Source of the DNA: Oxalobacteraceae bacterium OTU3CAMAD1
GTDB lineage: Bacteria > Pseudomonadota > Gammaproteobacteria > Burkholderiales > Burkholderiaceae_D
Length of the DNA stretch: 64,000 nucleotides
Direction: 5' to 3'
Assembly (NCBI GenBank): GCA_024123915.1
Contig: CP099650.1
Location: 6,138,001-6,202,000 of the forward strand
Below the pieces are notes generated by a model. That model did not search any database and had not been told where the DNA came from. It saw only the letters and a list, made by a program, of their open reading frames with translations. Each line of letters opens with the position of its first letter. Positions within the stretch are counted from its first letter, which is position 1. This document shows, piece by piece, positions 37,685-45,339 of the stretch. A program made the translations under genes and the position numbers.

Positions 37685-38365
37685 TCAAGCGCGCAGGAAG
37701 TGGAACAGGTTGCGCAGCATGCCGGCGGTGGCGCCCCAGATATAGTATTCGCCGTAGGGCATGGCGTAGAAACTGCGCATGCCGCCGGCAATTTGTGCCG
37801 ACAGGCGCTGGTGGTTCAGACCGTCCATCAGGAAGGCCAAGGGCACTTCGAAGATCTCGGCCACCTCGGACGGGTCGGCGCGCAGCTCGAACGGCGGCGC
37901 GATCAGGCCGACGACGGGCGTGACGCGGTAGCCGGTGCCGGTGTAATAGTCGGGCATGGTGCCGATGACGTCGACATGGGCGCGGTCCAGGCCGATCTCC
38001 TCCTCGCACTCGCGCAGAGCGGTGTCGACCGGGCCGGTGTCGTAGGATTCGGCGCGGCCGCCGGGAAAGCTGACCTGGCCGGGATGGTCGGTCAGGTCGG
38101 GATTGCGTTGGGTCAGCAGGATGGTCAGGCCGGTCTCGCGCAACACCAGCGGGATCAGTACGGAGGCGGCCGTGGCCGGCGTGCCGTCGGCGCGCTGCAG
38201 GTTGCGCTCGTCGGTGCTCTCCGGCGTCCAGTCCGGCTGCTCGGCGAAGCGGCTGCGCAGCCATTGCGGCACCAGGCGCTCGCGGGCGATGGCCGGCTCG
38301 CCGGCGATGGCGTCGATCGGCAGCAGTTTCGGATCAAAGAGCGGTTTGGCCAAACGGACCTCCAT
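37685..38365 (-). CDS. CoA pyrophosphatase, NudL-type Nudix hydrolase
   Basis: The 226-residue enzyme has the Nudix box GGRAESYDTGPVDTALRECEE followed by EIGL, preceded by LLTQRNPDLTDHPGQVSFPGG, the UPF0035 motif of CoA pyrophosphatases. It should split CoA derivatives into 4-phosphopantetheine and 3',5'-ADP. ATG 38365 follows directly after the T-tract of the rplS terminator, with no Shine-Dalgarno site in the available sequence. An upstream in-frame ATG at 38413 would place the terminator stem inside the coding sequence. The start is therefore uncertain. Confidence 0.85.
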   Translation of the reverse strand: MEVRLAKPLFDPKLLPIDAIAGEPAIARERLVPQWLRSRFAEQPDWTPESTDERNLQRADGTPATAASVLIPLVLRETGLTILLTQRNPDLTDHPGQVSFPGGRAESYDTGPVDTALRECEEEIGLDRAHVDVIGTMPDYYTGTGYRVTPVVGLIAPPFELRADPSEVAEIFEVPLAFLMDGLNHQRLSAQIAGGMRSFYAMPYGEYYIWGATAGMLRNLFHFLRA

Positions 38366-38403
38366 ATAAAAAAAGGGCACCCCTTGATGTGGTGCCCTTT
38401 CTT
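38366..38403 (-). terminator. Strong terminator of the rpsP operon
   Basis: On the minus strand AAAGGGCACC-loop-GGTGCCCTTT is followed by T-rich TTTTTTAT. It lies about 20 bases after the rplS stop and runs right up to the putative Nudix start. Confidence 0.85.
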
Positions 38404-38422
38404 CCAAACACAAGCGCGGCTA

Positions 38423-38809
38423 TTAAGCTGCGGTTGCTTTCGCCGCTGGGCGACGGTTTGGCAGTTTTTCCTTGATACGTGCCGATTTACCGGAACGATC
38501 ACGCAGGTAGTACAGTTTAGCGCGACGTACGTCACCGCGGCGTTTCACTTCGATCGAAGCGATCAGCGGGGAGTACAGCTGGAACGTACGCTCGACGCCT
38601 TCGCCGGACGAGATCTTACGAACGATGAAGTTCGAGTTCAGGCCACGGTTACGACGGGAGATGACGACGCCTTCGTATGCCTGGGCGCGCTTGCGGGTGC
38701 CTTCGACGACGTTGACGTTGACGATCACGGTATCGCCAGGGGCGAAATCAGGGATCTTCTTACCCAGACGAGCGATTTCTTCTTGCTCGAGTTGTTGAAT
38801 CAGATTCAT
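38423..38809 (-). CDS. rplS: 50S ribosomal protein L19
   Basis: The 128-residue protein shows the L19 pattern: [38 protein letters not shown]-type [16 protein letters not shown] and the [36 protein letters not shown] end. It sits at the interface of the ribosomal subunits near the 16S A site. It is last in the rpsP-rimM-trmD-rplS operon, 120 bases after trmD, and ends at the terminator above. Confidence 0.98.
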   Translation of the reverse strand: MNLIQQLEQEEIARLGKKIPDFAPGDTVIVNVNVVEGTRKRAQAYEGVVISRRNRGLNSNFIVRKISSGEGVERTFQLYSPLIASIEVKRRGDVRRAKLYYLRDRSGKSARIKEKLPNRRPAAKATAA

Positions 38810-38929
38810 TTTAAGACTCCAAAAACCATCGTGCTGGCGCGCAATGAGTGCTGTTCAAACACTCGCCCAGTAGAGGATGGGGTTAAACAGGCGGACAACA
38901 TATCCGCAAGCTTCTACAACAACAGGTTT

Positions 38930-39676
38930 TTATAAACCTGCCAAAAATTTCTCGTCATGCTTGGTCAGCAGGCCGCTGTCGCGCGCCTTGACCAGCAGAT
39001 CGGGGCGCTTGCGCGCGGTCGCCTCCAGCATGCGCTGGCGGCGCCATTTTTCGATCTCGGCGTGGTTGCCGCCCATCAGTACCGGCGGCACACAAACTCC
39101 TTCATACGTTTCCGGCCGCGTGTAGTGCGGCGAATCGAGCAGGCCGTTGACGAAACTGTCTTCGATCGCCGACGCATCCGTGTTCAGCACGCCGGGAATC
39201 TGGCGGATCACGGCATCCATCAAGGCCATCGCCGGCAGCTCGCCGCCGGACAGCACGAAATCGCCGAGGCTGATTTCCTCGTCGATGCAACGGTCCAGCA
39301 AACGCTGGTCCACCGCCTCGTAGCGGCCGCACAGGATCACCAGACCGGGTTCCTGCTTGAGCGCCATGACACGTTCGTGCGTCAACTGCTTGCCCTGGGG
39401 CGACATGAACAGTACGCGGGGCGCGGGCAGACCGGCATCGGTCTGGCGCTGCTTCGCCGCGTTGAGCGTCGCTTCCAGGGGTTTGGCCAGCATCACCATG
39501 CCGGGGCCGCCGCCATAAGGGCGGTCATCCACGGTGCGGTGATTGTCGGTGGTGAAATCACGCGGATTCCACAACGACAAGCCACATTTATTCTGTTCGA
39601 ACGCGCGCCGGGTGACCCCCGACTGCGTCAGTGCGGCGAACATTTCGGGGAACAGGGTCACGACATCGAATTGCAT
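38930..39676 (-). CDS. trmD: tRNA (guanine-N1)-methyltransferase
   Basis: The 248-residue SPOUT methyltransferase makes m1G37 in tRNAs, which prevents frameshifting. Motifs: [13 protein letters not shown] at the N-terminus, [26 protein letters not shown] and [18 protein letters not shown] (S-adenosylmethionine knot). Length equals the family norm. It is placed between rimM (21 bases upstream) and rplS in the usual order. Confidence 0.98.
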   Translation of the reverse strand: MQFDVVTLFPEMFAALTQSGVTRRAFEQNKCGLSLWNPRDFTTDNHRTVDDRPYGGGPGMVMLAKPLEATLNAAKQRQTDAGLPAPRVLFMSPQGKQLTHERVMALKQEPGLVILCGRYEAVDQRLLDRCIDEEISLGDFVLSGGELPAMALMDAVIRQIPGVLNTDASAIEDSFVNGLLDSPHYTRPETYEGVCVPPVLMGGNHAEIEKWRRQRMLEATARKRPDLLVKARDSGLLTKHDEKFLAGL

Positions 39677-39697
39677 GGCGGGCCGCCCTTATGTTCT

Positions 39698-40258
39698 TTA
39701 GTAATCAAGGCCCCAGTCGACAGTGATCTTTTTCGTCGCCTTGTCCACCTTGATGATGAACGCTTCGACAAATGGGATCAGGCGCTCTTGCGCCGCAACC
39801 TCGGGATCAGCCTCTGCGGTCGTCGCTGCCGTGATGCGCAAGATCGACTGCGGACCGTTGCTCATCATGTCAGTCACCGTACCGAGGTGCTCACCTTGCA
39901 AATTCTCTACATCCAGACCAATCAACTCGGTCCAGTAAAACTCATCATCGGACAAGGCCGGGAACGAACTGCGCGGAACCGAAACAGCTGCGCCCTTGAG
40001 CGCTTCTGCGACGTCCCGATCGGTCACTCCCACCAGCTGTGCGACCACGTCGCCGCCATGCAGTTTGGACTGCTTGACTTCGACATTGTGCAAGCTTGGC
40101 TTGTCGATCCACCAGGTTTTCACCGAGAGGAGCGCATCCGCATCTTCCGAGAAAGGACGTATCCTCACCCAGCCAGCGACGCCGTAAGCACCGAAGACAA
40201 AGCCTACCTGTGCCAGATCGTCGGGGACTTGCACCCCGGATGCATTCTTATCGGTCAA
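39698..40258 (-). CDS. rimM: Ribosome maturation factor RimM
   Basis: The 186-residue protein has the RimM N-terminal domain (LAQVGFVFGAYGVAGWVRIRPFSEDADALL) and the PRC-barrel part (EFYWTELIGLDVENLQGEHLGTVTDMMSNG). It binds S19 and helps 30S head assembly. The start is probably TTG 40258, 14 bases after the rpsP stop; GTG 40234 is the next in-frame option. Neither has a clear Shine-Dalgarno site, which suggests coupling to rpsP translation. Confidence 0.95.
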   Translation of the reverse strand: MTDKNASGVQVPDDLAQVGFVFGAYGVAGWVRIRPFSEDADALLSVKTWWIDKPSLHNVEVKQSKLHGGDVVAQLVGVTDRDVAEALKGAAVSVPRSSFPALSDDEFYWTELIGLDVENLQGEHLGTVTDMMSNGPQSILRITAATTAEADPEVAAQERLIPFVEAFIIKVDKATKKITVDWGLDY

Positions 40259-40272
40259 ACCAGCAGCCAGAC

Positions 40273-40518
40273 TTAAACGGCTTTGTTCGACGCTACCAGG
40301 CGAGCGACGGTAGGCGACAGTTGTGCGCCAACCGATTGCCAGTGAGCCAGACGGTCAGCGGTGATGCGCAGTGGCACTTCGCCGCCTTGCGCCATCGGGT
40401 TGTAGAAACCGATGCGTTCGATGAAACGGCCATCGCGACGATTGCGCGAGTCGGTTGCAACGATGTTGAAGAACGGACGCTTCTTGGCGCCTCCACGAGC
40501 TAAACGAATAACGACCAT
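40273..40518 (-). CDS. rpsP: 30S ribosomal protein S16
   Basis: The 81-residue protein begins [40 protein letters not shown], typical of S16, a 30S assembly protein. It is the first gene of the operon. ATG 40518 follows an AT-rich leader; the promoter lies 41 bases upstream. Confidence 0.98.
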   Translation of the reverse strand: MVVIRLARGGAKKRPFFNIVATDSRNRRDGRFIERIGFYNPMAQGGEVPLRITADRLAHWQSVGAQLSPTVARLVASNKAV

Positions 40519-40558
40519 AATATTTCCAAAAAGTGTGCTAGGACGGAAAAAGCCGCAA

Positions 40559-40588
40559 ATTATAGCGCGCTTTGCCGCGAAGCAGCAA
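40559..40588 (-). promoter_or_regulatory. Sigma-70 promoter of the rpsP operon
   Basis: On the minus strand a perfect -10 TATAAT (top strand ATTATA at 40559-40564) follows a -35 TTGCTG (top strand CAGCAA at 40583-40588) with an 18-base spacer. This gives a short leader of about 35 bases before rpsP. Confidence 0.6.
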
Positions 40589-40735
40589 GCGTTAATGAAA
40601 TAATCGGGCGAATTGGGGTAATCGAAGATTATCCCCCGTTCCGGCGCACGGGGCAATAGCCACAGCGATAAAAAGGTGGGCCGGGCCGGTATTATGACCG
40701 ATACTGCATGCTTTCCGGCTATTTAATCGATAACC

Positions 40736-41188
40736 ATGACGAATCCGCACCACACCGCGCCGCTGGCCACCTCTTCCGCACGCCACAAGAACAAGACCGT
40801 CGCCGCCTTGCTGGCCTTCCTGTTCGGCGGGCTCGGCCTGCACCGTTTGTACCTGCGCGGCCCGCGCGATCCGTGGCTGTGGGCGCATCTGGCTTCCCTG
40901 CCGCTGGCCTGGATCATCGCCAAGGGGATACCGGACGCGGACGGCTTCTATAAAGTACTGCCAATTATGATCTCCGGACTGGTCGGCTTCCTGGAGGCGT
41001 TGGTGCTGGGCTTGATGGACGACGAGAAGTGGGATGCGCGCTTCAACCCGGCGTCGGGCAAGCAATCGGCGTCGCGCTGGCCGCTGGCCATCATCCTGGT
41101 GGCCTCGATGATGCTCGGGGCCGCCGGCTTGATTGCCACAATCTCACGATTATTTGACTTACTGTACACTGGGGGCGCTTATGGCTAA
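40736..41188 (+). CDS. TM2-domain membrane protein
   Basis: The 150-residue protein has the TM2 core KNKTVAALLAFLFGGLGLHRLYLRG (helix, Gly turn, LGLHRLYL), then a second helix and two further hydrophobic segments (MISGLVGFLEALVLGLM and LAIILVASMMLGAAGLIATI). The family is widespread and without a defined molecular role. The gene following starts 22 bases downstream on the same strand and may be co-transcribed. Confidence 0.78.
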   Translation: MTNPHHTAPLATSSARHKNKTVAALLAFLFGGLGLHRLYLRGPRDPWLWAHLASLPLAWIIAKGIPDADGFYKVLPIMISGLVGFLEALVLGLMDDEKWDARFNPASGKQSASRWPLAIILVASMMLGAAGLIATISRLFDLLYTGGAYG

Positions 41189-41210
41189 GCCAACAATAGG
41201 AGACTTACTG

Positions 41211-41807
41211 ATGAATAAACGTTCAATTGTGCTGGCGATCACGCTCGCCGCCCTGACGTCCGCCGCGCAAGCCCAGACTCCAAAGCAACACTACAACGCC
41301 GAAACCAAGCGCATCGCCACCCGCTATGCGGAAGACAAGAAGCTGTGCGCCGAGGAAACCGAATCGAGCGCCCGCATGCAATGTCTGCGCGACGCCAAGT
41401 CCGAATTCAACAAGTCCAACACGCGGGCAAAGGCCGACTACAAGAGCGCCGGCACGTCCAAGCCGGCCGCCAACTGCGTCGACTGCGGCCGGGTCACCTC
41501 GGTCGTGCTGGGCGAAAAGAAGGGTGAAGGCAGCGCCGTCGGCCTGATCGCCGGTGGCGTCGCGGGCGCCCTGCTGGGCAACCAGGTCGGCAGCGGCAGC
41601 GGCCGCAAGCTCGCCACCGTGGCGGGCGCCGCCGGTGGCGCCTACGCCGGCAAAAAGGTCGAGGAACACGCGCGGTCGAGCAAGCAATGGACCGTCAACG
41701 TCGAATACGAAGACGGCAAGCACGACAGCTACGTCTTCGAAGAAGACCCGGGCATGATGAAGGGCGACCAGGTCAAGCGTTCGAACGGCAGCATCGTCCG
41801 CCGCTAA
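41211..41807 (+). CDS. Exported glycine-zipper (2TM) protein
   Basis: The 198-residue protein has a signal peptide (to AQA-QTPK), a Lys-rich region, a Cys pair (ANCVDCGRV) and a glycine-zipper segment GLIAGGVAGALLGNQVGSGSGRKLATVAGAAGGAYAGKKVEEH. The C-terminal part forms a strand-rich domain (WTVNVEYEDGKHDSYVFEED). It resembles Rickettsia 17-kDa-antigen and SlyB-like envelope proteins but lacks a lipobox. ATG 41211 has AGGAG 8 bases upstream. Confidence 0.72.
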   Translation: MNKRSIVLAITLAALTSAAQAQTPKQHYNAETKRIATRYAEDKKLCAEETESSARMQCLRDAKSEFNKSNTRAKADYKSAGTSKPAANCVDCGRVTSVVLGEKKGEGSAVGLIAGGVAGALLGNQVGSGSGRKLATVAGAAGGAYAGKKVEEHARSSKQWTVNVEYEDGKHDSYVFEEDPGMMKGDQVKRSNGSIVRR

Positions 41808-41885
41808 CCCCAGCGGGGTCAGGTTGAGATAGCCCGGGTTTCATGGACATCCAAATAGAGGACAATACGTCCTGAGAGGATATTC

Positions 41886-42245
41886 ATGGAAAAGAAACAG
41901 TCACCTTCCAAACGAGAGATCATTCCGACATCGGCGGAGCCGGTGCCGAAGCAGCGGGCCGTGTTTACGGATGAATTCAAGCGCGCTGCGATCTCCCGGC
42001 TACATGATGACAAGCAGAGCGCGACGGCCTTGGCGTTGGAGCTTGGTTTGCGTCGTAATCAGCTCTACAAATGGGCCAAGCAGCTCGAAGAGCAGCCATC
42101 TGGCGGCCAATTGCGCTCGCCAGGTCGTCCTGCGGTCAGTGAATTGAGCGAGGTCGAGCAACTGCGTCGCCAACTGGCCAAGGCCGAACAGGAGCTGGCC
42201 ATCCTAAAAAAGTTAGATGCGTACTTAACTCGCCTCAAGAAGTGA
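41886..42245 (+). CDS. IS3 OrfA, helix-turn-helix transposase subunit
   Basis: The 119-residue protein has the IS3 OrfA HTH (FTDEFKRAAISRLHDDKQSATALALELGLRRNQLYKW) and a C-terminal leucine zipper (EVEQLRRQLAKAEQELAILKKL). It binds the IS ends and also forms the N-terminal part of the OrfAB transposase. GAGAGG precedes ATG 41886. OrfB overlaps its end in the -1 frame. Confidence 0.93.
   Translation: MEKKQSPSKREIIPTSAEPVPKQRAVFTDEFKRAAISRLHDDKQSATALALELGLRRNQLYKWAKQLEEQPSGGQLRSPGRPAVSELSEVEQLRRQLAKAEQELAILKKLDAYLTRLKK
42206..42212 (+). other. Programmed -1 frameshift site of the IS3 element
   Basis: The heptamer AAAAAAG lies in the OrfA frame as A_AAA_AAG, a canonical slippery site. A -1 slip leads into the OrfB frame, which is open from there through GTT AGA TGC and onward into OrfB without a stop. 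This would yield the OrfAB fusion transposase. Confidence 0.8.
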
Positions 42246-43108
42246 AGTACGCCGTCATCGACGAGCATCGAAGCGAGTTTTCAGTCAAAGCGCTGTGTCT
42301 GGCGCTCGACGTGGGCCGCAGCGGCTACTACGCCTTCAAGACGGCACCGCCGAGCCTGCGAAGCCGGGAAGATCTGGCCATGCGCCAAGAGATCGTCAAG
42401 ATCCATATGCGCCACCGCTCGGCACCCGGGATATTGAAAACGTGGCGCCTGCTCAATAGCGCAGGCATCTGTTGTGGAAAACACCGCGTGGCCAGGCTGA
42501 GAAAGCTGGAGGGCATACAAACTACCCGCGCCAAGCGTTTTCGCGCCAGCAAGGCGAAAGAACGGGTGCTGCCACCAGCGCCGGACTTGGTCAAGCGCGC
42601 CTTTCAGGTCGGCGCTCCGAACCAGGTGTGGGTCGGCGATATGACAGTGCTGCGCACTAAAGAGGGATTCTTGCATCTGGCCGTGGTACTGGACTTGTTC
42701 GCACGCCGGGTGGTGGGCTGGTCGACGGACACCAGGCAGGCGGCCACGTTACCGATGGCGGCGTTGTCCATGGCGATGGAACACCGGCGACCTGCGCCCG
42801 GGATCATCTTCCACAGCGACCAAGGCTCCGTGTACGGCTGCGCCGACTACCGCAACCTGCTAGCCAAACACGGGGCGCTGCCGAGCATGAGTCGCAAAGG
42901 CAATTGTTGGGACAATGCCGTGGCGGAAAGCTTCTTTTCAAACCTGAAAAACGAAACCATGCATAGGCAACTCTTTTCAACGAGAGCCGAGGCCCTGGGC
43001 GTGGTTCGCGATTACATCGAGGTGTACTACAATCGGATGCGCTTGCATCAGACCTTGGGCTATCAAACGCCTGCATCCTTTGAAGCGCAGTTTCGTGTGC
43101 TTCATTAA
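42242..43108 (+). CDS. IS3 OrfB, DDE transposase catalytic part
   Basis: The 288-residue frame contains the IS3 integrase core: an HTH_21-like segment (RHRSAPGILKTWRLL), VWVGDMT with the first Asp, IIFHSDQGSVYGCADYRNLL with the second Asp, and GNCWDNAVAESFFSNLKNE with the catalytic Glu. The end RLHQTLGYQTPASFEAQF is also typical. The nominal start is GTG 42242, but the product is probably made by frameshifting from OrfA. No internal stop is present. Confidence 0.95.
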   Translation: MKYAVIDEHRSEFSVKALCLALDVGRSGYYAFKTAPPSLRSREDLAMRQEIVKIHMRHRSAPGILKTWRLLNSAGICCGKHRVARLRKLEGIQTTRAKRFRASKAKERVLPPAPDLVKRAFQVGAPNQVWVGDMTVLRTKEGFLHLAVVLDLFARRVVGWSTDTRQAATLPMAALSMAMEHRRPAPGIIFHSDQGSVYGCADYRNLLAKHGALPSMSRKGNCWDNAVAESFFSNLKNETMHRQLFSTRAEALGVVRDYIEVYYNRMRLHQTLGYQTPASFEAQFRVLH

Positions 43109-43212
43109 CTGTCCGCGAAACCCGGAACACCTCAGGTCCGACATTCGGACACGAACACAACCAGCGCGTAGTTCAGTCCGTGTCCGAATGTCGGACCTGA
43201 CCCCCGAGGGTT

Positions 43213-45339
43213 TTAGTTAGTTGGCTTGGTGTGCGACCAGATGAATCGCACGCCATCGCTGCCGTCCGGCAGCGGTCCCGGGCTGTTTGCGACCACCTCC
43301 CCTGTCTTTGGATCGATGCGCAGATAGCGATTGTTCGCGATCGACATCAACACCAATTCTCCCGTCGGCGTTTCCATCCACTGGAAACTTTGCGCCGCGC
43401 CGGGTTTGCCGGCCTGCAGGCTGACACCGCCCTCCTTGTCGACCACCAGATAACGCGCGCCGGATGCCAGCGCTACGCGGCCCAGTCCCATATCCTTCAC
43501 CTTGAACGCGGTCGGCGCGGAAGCGGCCAGCTTTTCTCCCGTGACGGCGAGGCCGGTTTCAGCGTTATAGGACACCAAGCTGATGGCTTTGCCGAACGGA
43601 ATCGCACGCATCAAGCCGCGCGGCTTCGGCTGCGCGATATCGACGCTGTCGAAATCCACGTATCCCCCATCCGCGCCATTGACGTTGTAATTAAATAGGG
43701 CGTAGCGCACCCCTTGGAACGTCGTGAGCTGGAACACCATCGTCCACAGGCCGCCGATATCGAAGAACTGCTTGCCGTCGAGTGAATAACTGAAGCTCGC
43801 CTGCTCGCTCAGGAAGTCGCAGTCGGCGCGCAGCCAGATACGCTTGGCGTCCAACGGAAGCCGGGTTGTCTGCCCGCTGCTCTGGTCAAATAGCGCAAGG
43901 TTCACGCCTTCGGCGGTTTTTTCGACGCCGAGCGTGGCGTATGGCAGGTTGAGCAGTCCAAGACCGGCGACGTCGCCCTCCTTCATTCCCGCCAGGTCCA
44001 GCGCGACCGTCGGTGACGATACCGGCCCGATGGCGCGCTGGGTGAGACTATTGCGCGCGTCCCAAAACGATGTCGCCGGCAGGGCGTGCAGACGCAAGAA
44101 ACCCGGCCGCTGGGTCAGCGACCATTTGCTTTCCACCGGCACGTGATTCCATTGCCAGACCGGCTTCAACTTCCCGCCGGAAAAGTCGTCGCTGCGCTCG
44201 TACGGCACGCGGATCGGCTGCGGAACGGCGGTCTTCGGCTTCACCCACGTGCGCGGGTTGCGTCCCAGATTGCCCGGCAGGCCGAAGTACGGCCAGCCAT
44301 CGCTCCACGTCACCGGCGACAGACTCAGCAGCCGTCCGACAGAGTTGTAGTCCATCATCGAGAAGCCCCACCACTCGCCCGCCGGCGTCAGCACGATGCC
44401 GCCCTGGTGCAGCGACGTGGCATCCTTCGAGGCTGGATTGGGTGGATCGATGACATACGGCGGCTTGTTGTCCTTCAAACGATGGCCGCGCACCATGCCG
44501 AAGCCTTCGTCCTTGCTGATCGCCTGGTTGACTTCGTAAGGACCGTAAACACCGTCGGCGCGGGCGGCCGGCATGCGGAATCCGCCCGCATAGTTGGCGC
44601 TGAGGATGAAATACTTGCCGTCAATTTTGTAGAAATGCGCGCCCTCCCCCATGCCCTGGCCCTTTTCGAACAACACCTTGTCCGAGCCGGGCACGATGTC
44701 GGTCAAGTCCTCGTTGAGCCGGGCGACCTGCAGGGTCTGGTGTCCCCAGACCACATAGACTTTGCCGTCGTCATCGAACAGCACCGACAGGTCATGCAGG
44801 CTGCGCCGCATTTCGCGGTGCTTCCACGGCCCGCGCGGATCGGTCGCGGAATAGATCTGGGTACCGCGCCCGTTGACATTGGTGAAGATGTAGAACGTAC
44901 CGTCATGGAAACGCAGGCTGGGCGCCCAGATGCCTTGCCCGTAGATGCGCTTGCCCTCCTCCAGCCGGTACTCCGGGCCGAAATCCAGCTTCGGCGCGGC
45001 GTAGCTCAAGAATTCCCAGTTGACCAGATCCTTGGACCGCATCACCGGCAAACCGGGCATCGCGTGCATGGTGGTGCCGGTCATATAGAACCAGTCGCCG
45101 ACACGTATCATATCCGGGTCGGAGAACTCGTCGTAGAACAAGGGATTGGTGAAGCTGCCATTGCCGTTGTCGGCGGTCCAGGTCCTGGGCTGGGATTGGA
45201 CCGGCGCCTTGGCCTGCGCCCTGGCCTGCGACTTGGCCTGCTTTCCGGCCTGCGCCGGAGACAGGCCCGGCGCGGCCGCCAGCAACGCCGCGCAAACGAT
45301 CCGCGCGATGAGTCGATGGTGCGTGAGCCGGGCCGTCAT
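43213..45339 (-). CDS. GH43 glycoside hydrolase with C-terminal accessory domains
   Basis: The 708-residue secreted enzyme has a signal peptide (SPAQA-GKQ) and a Lys/Gln-rich linker, then a five-bladed GH43 domain. The visible catalytic trio is the base Asp in FSDPDMIRVGDWFYM, the modulator Asp in SLHDLSVLFDDDG and the acid Glu in GMGEGAHFYKIDG. A beta-sandwich (about 380-580, FSGGKLKPVWQWNHVP onward) and a C-terminal trefoil-like part (ISLVSYNAETGLAVTGEK, YLRIDPKTGEV) follow. GH43 members act on xylan or arabinan side chains. The start overlaps the TonB receptor stop as TGATG, so translation is coupled. Confidence 0.88.
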   Translation of the reverse strand: MTARLTHHRLIARIVCAALLAAAPGLSPAQAGKQAKSQARAQAKAPVQSQPRTWTADNGNGSFTNPLFYDEFSDPDMIRVGDWFYMTGTTMHAMPGLPVMRSKDLVNWEFLSYAAPKLDFGPEYRLEEGKRIYGQGIWAPSLRFHDGTFYIFTNVNGRGTQIYSATDPRGPWKHREMRRSLHDLSVLFDDDGKVYVVWGHQTLQVARLNEDLTDIVPGSDKVLFEKGQGMGEGAHFYKIDGKYFILSANYAGGFRMPAARADGVYGPYEVNQAISKDEGFGMVRGHRLKDNKPPYVIDPPNPASKDATSLHQGGIVLTPAGEWWGFSMMDYNSVGRLLSLSPVTWSDGWPYFGLPGNLGRNPRTWVKPKTAVPQPIRVPYERSDDFSGGKLKPVWQWNHVPVESKWSLTQRPGFLRLHALPATSFWDARNSLTQRAIGPVSSPTVALDLAGMKEGDVAGLGLLNLPYATLGVEKTAEGVNLALFDQSSGQTTRLPLDAKRIWLRADCDFLSEQASFSYSLDGKQFFDIGGLWTMVFQLTTFQGVRYALFNYNVNGADGGYVDFDSVDIAQPKPRGLMRAIPFGKAISLVSYNAETGLAVTGEKLAASAPTAFKVKDMGLGRVALASGARYLVVDKEGGVSLQAGKPGAAQSFQWMETPTGELVLMSIANNRYLRIDPKTGEVVANSPGPLPDGSDGVRFIWSHTKPTN

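Larger units (their letters stand above)
41825..43134 (+). mobile_element. IS3-family insertion sequence, apparently intact
   Basis: The 1310-bp element has imperfect terminal inverted repeats of about 26 bp; the left end TGAGATAGCCCGGGTTTC matches the inverse of the right end with a CCGGGTTTC core. The ends are TG...CA. A 3-bp direct repeat GGT flanks it (41822-41824 and 43135-43137), the usual IS3 target duplication. It contains orfA and orfB in the IS3 arrangement with a frameshift site. It interrupts the palindrome at 41815-43204. Confidence 0.92.
41815..43204. repeat. 25-bp-arm palindromic element split by the IS3 insertion
   Basis: The left arm is in two pieces, GGGGTCAGGT (41815-41824) and CCGACATTCGGACAC (43138-43152). 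Joined, they form the exact reverse complement of the intact right arm at 43180-43204. A 27-base loop (43153-43179) separates the arms. Removing the IS and one copy of the GGT target duplication restores a 77-bp palindrome between the convergent 2TM and GH43 genes. Confidence 0.88.

Noticed and set aside
42242..43108. OrfB of the IS as an independent gene from its own start
   Set aside because: The GTG at 42242 has no good ribosome site, and the slippery heptamer upstream is in correct phase, so expression as an OrfAB fusion is more likely.
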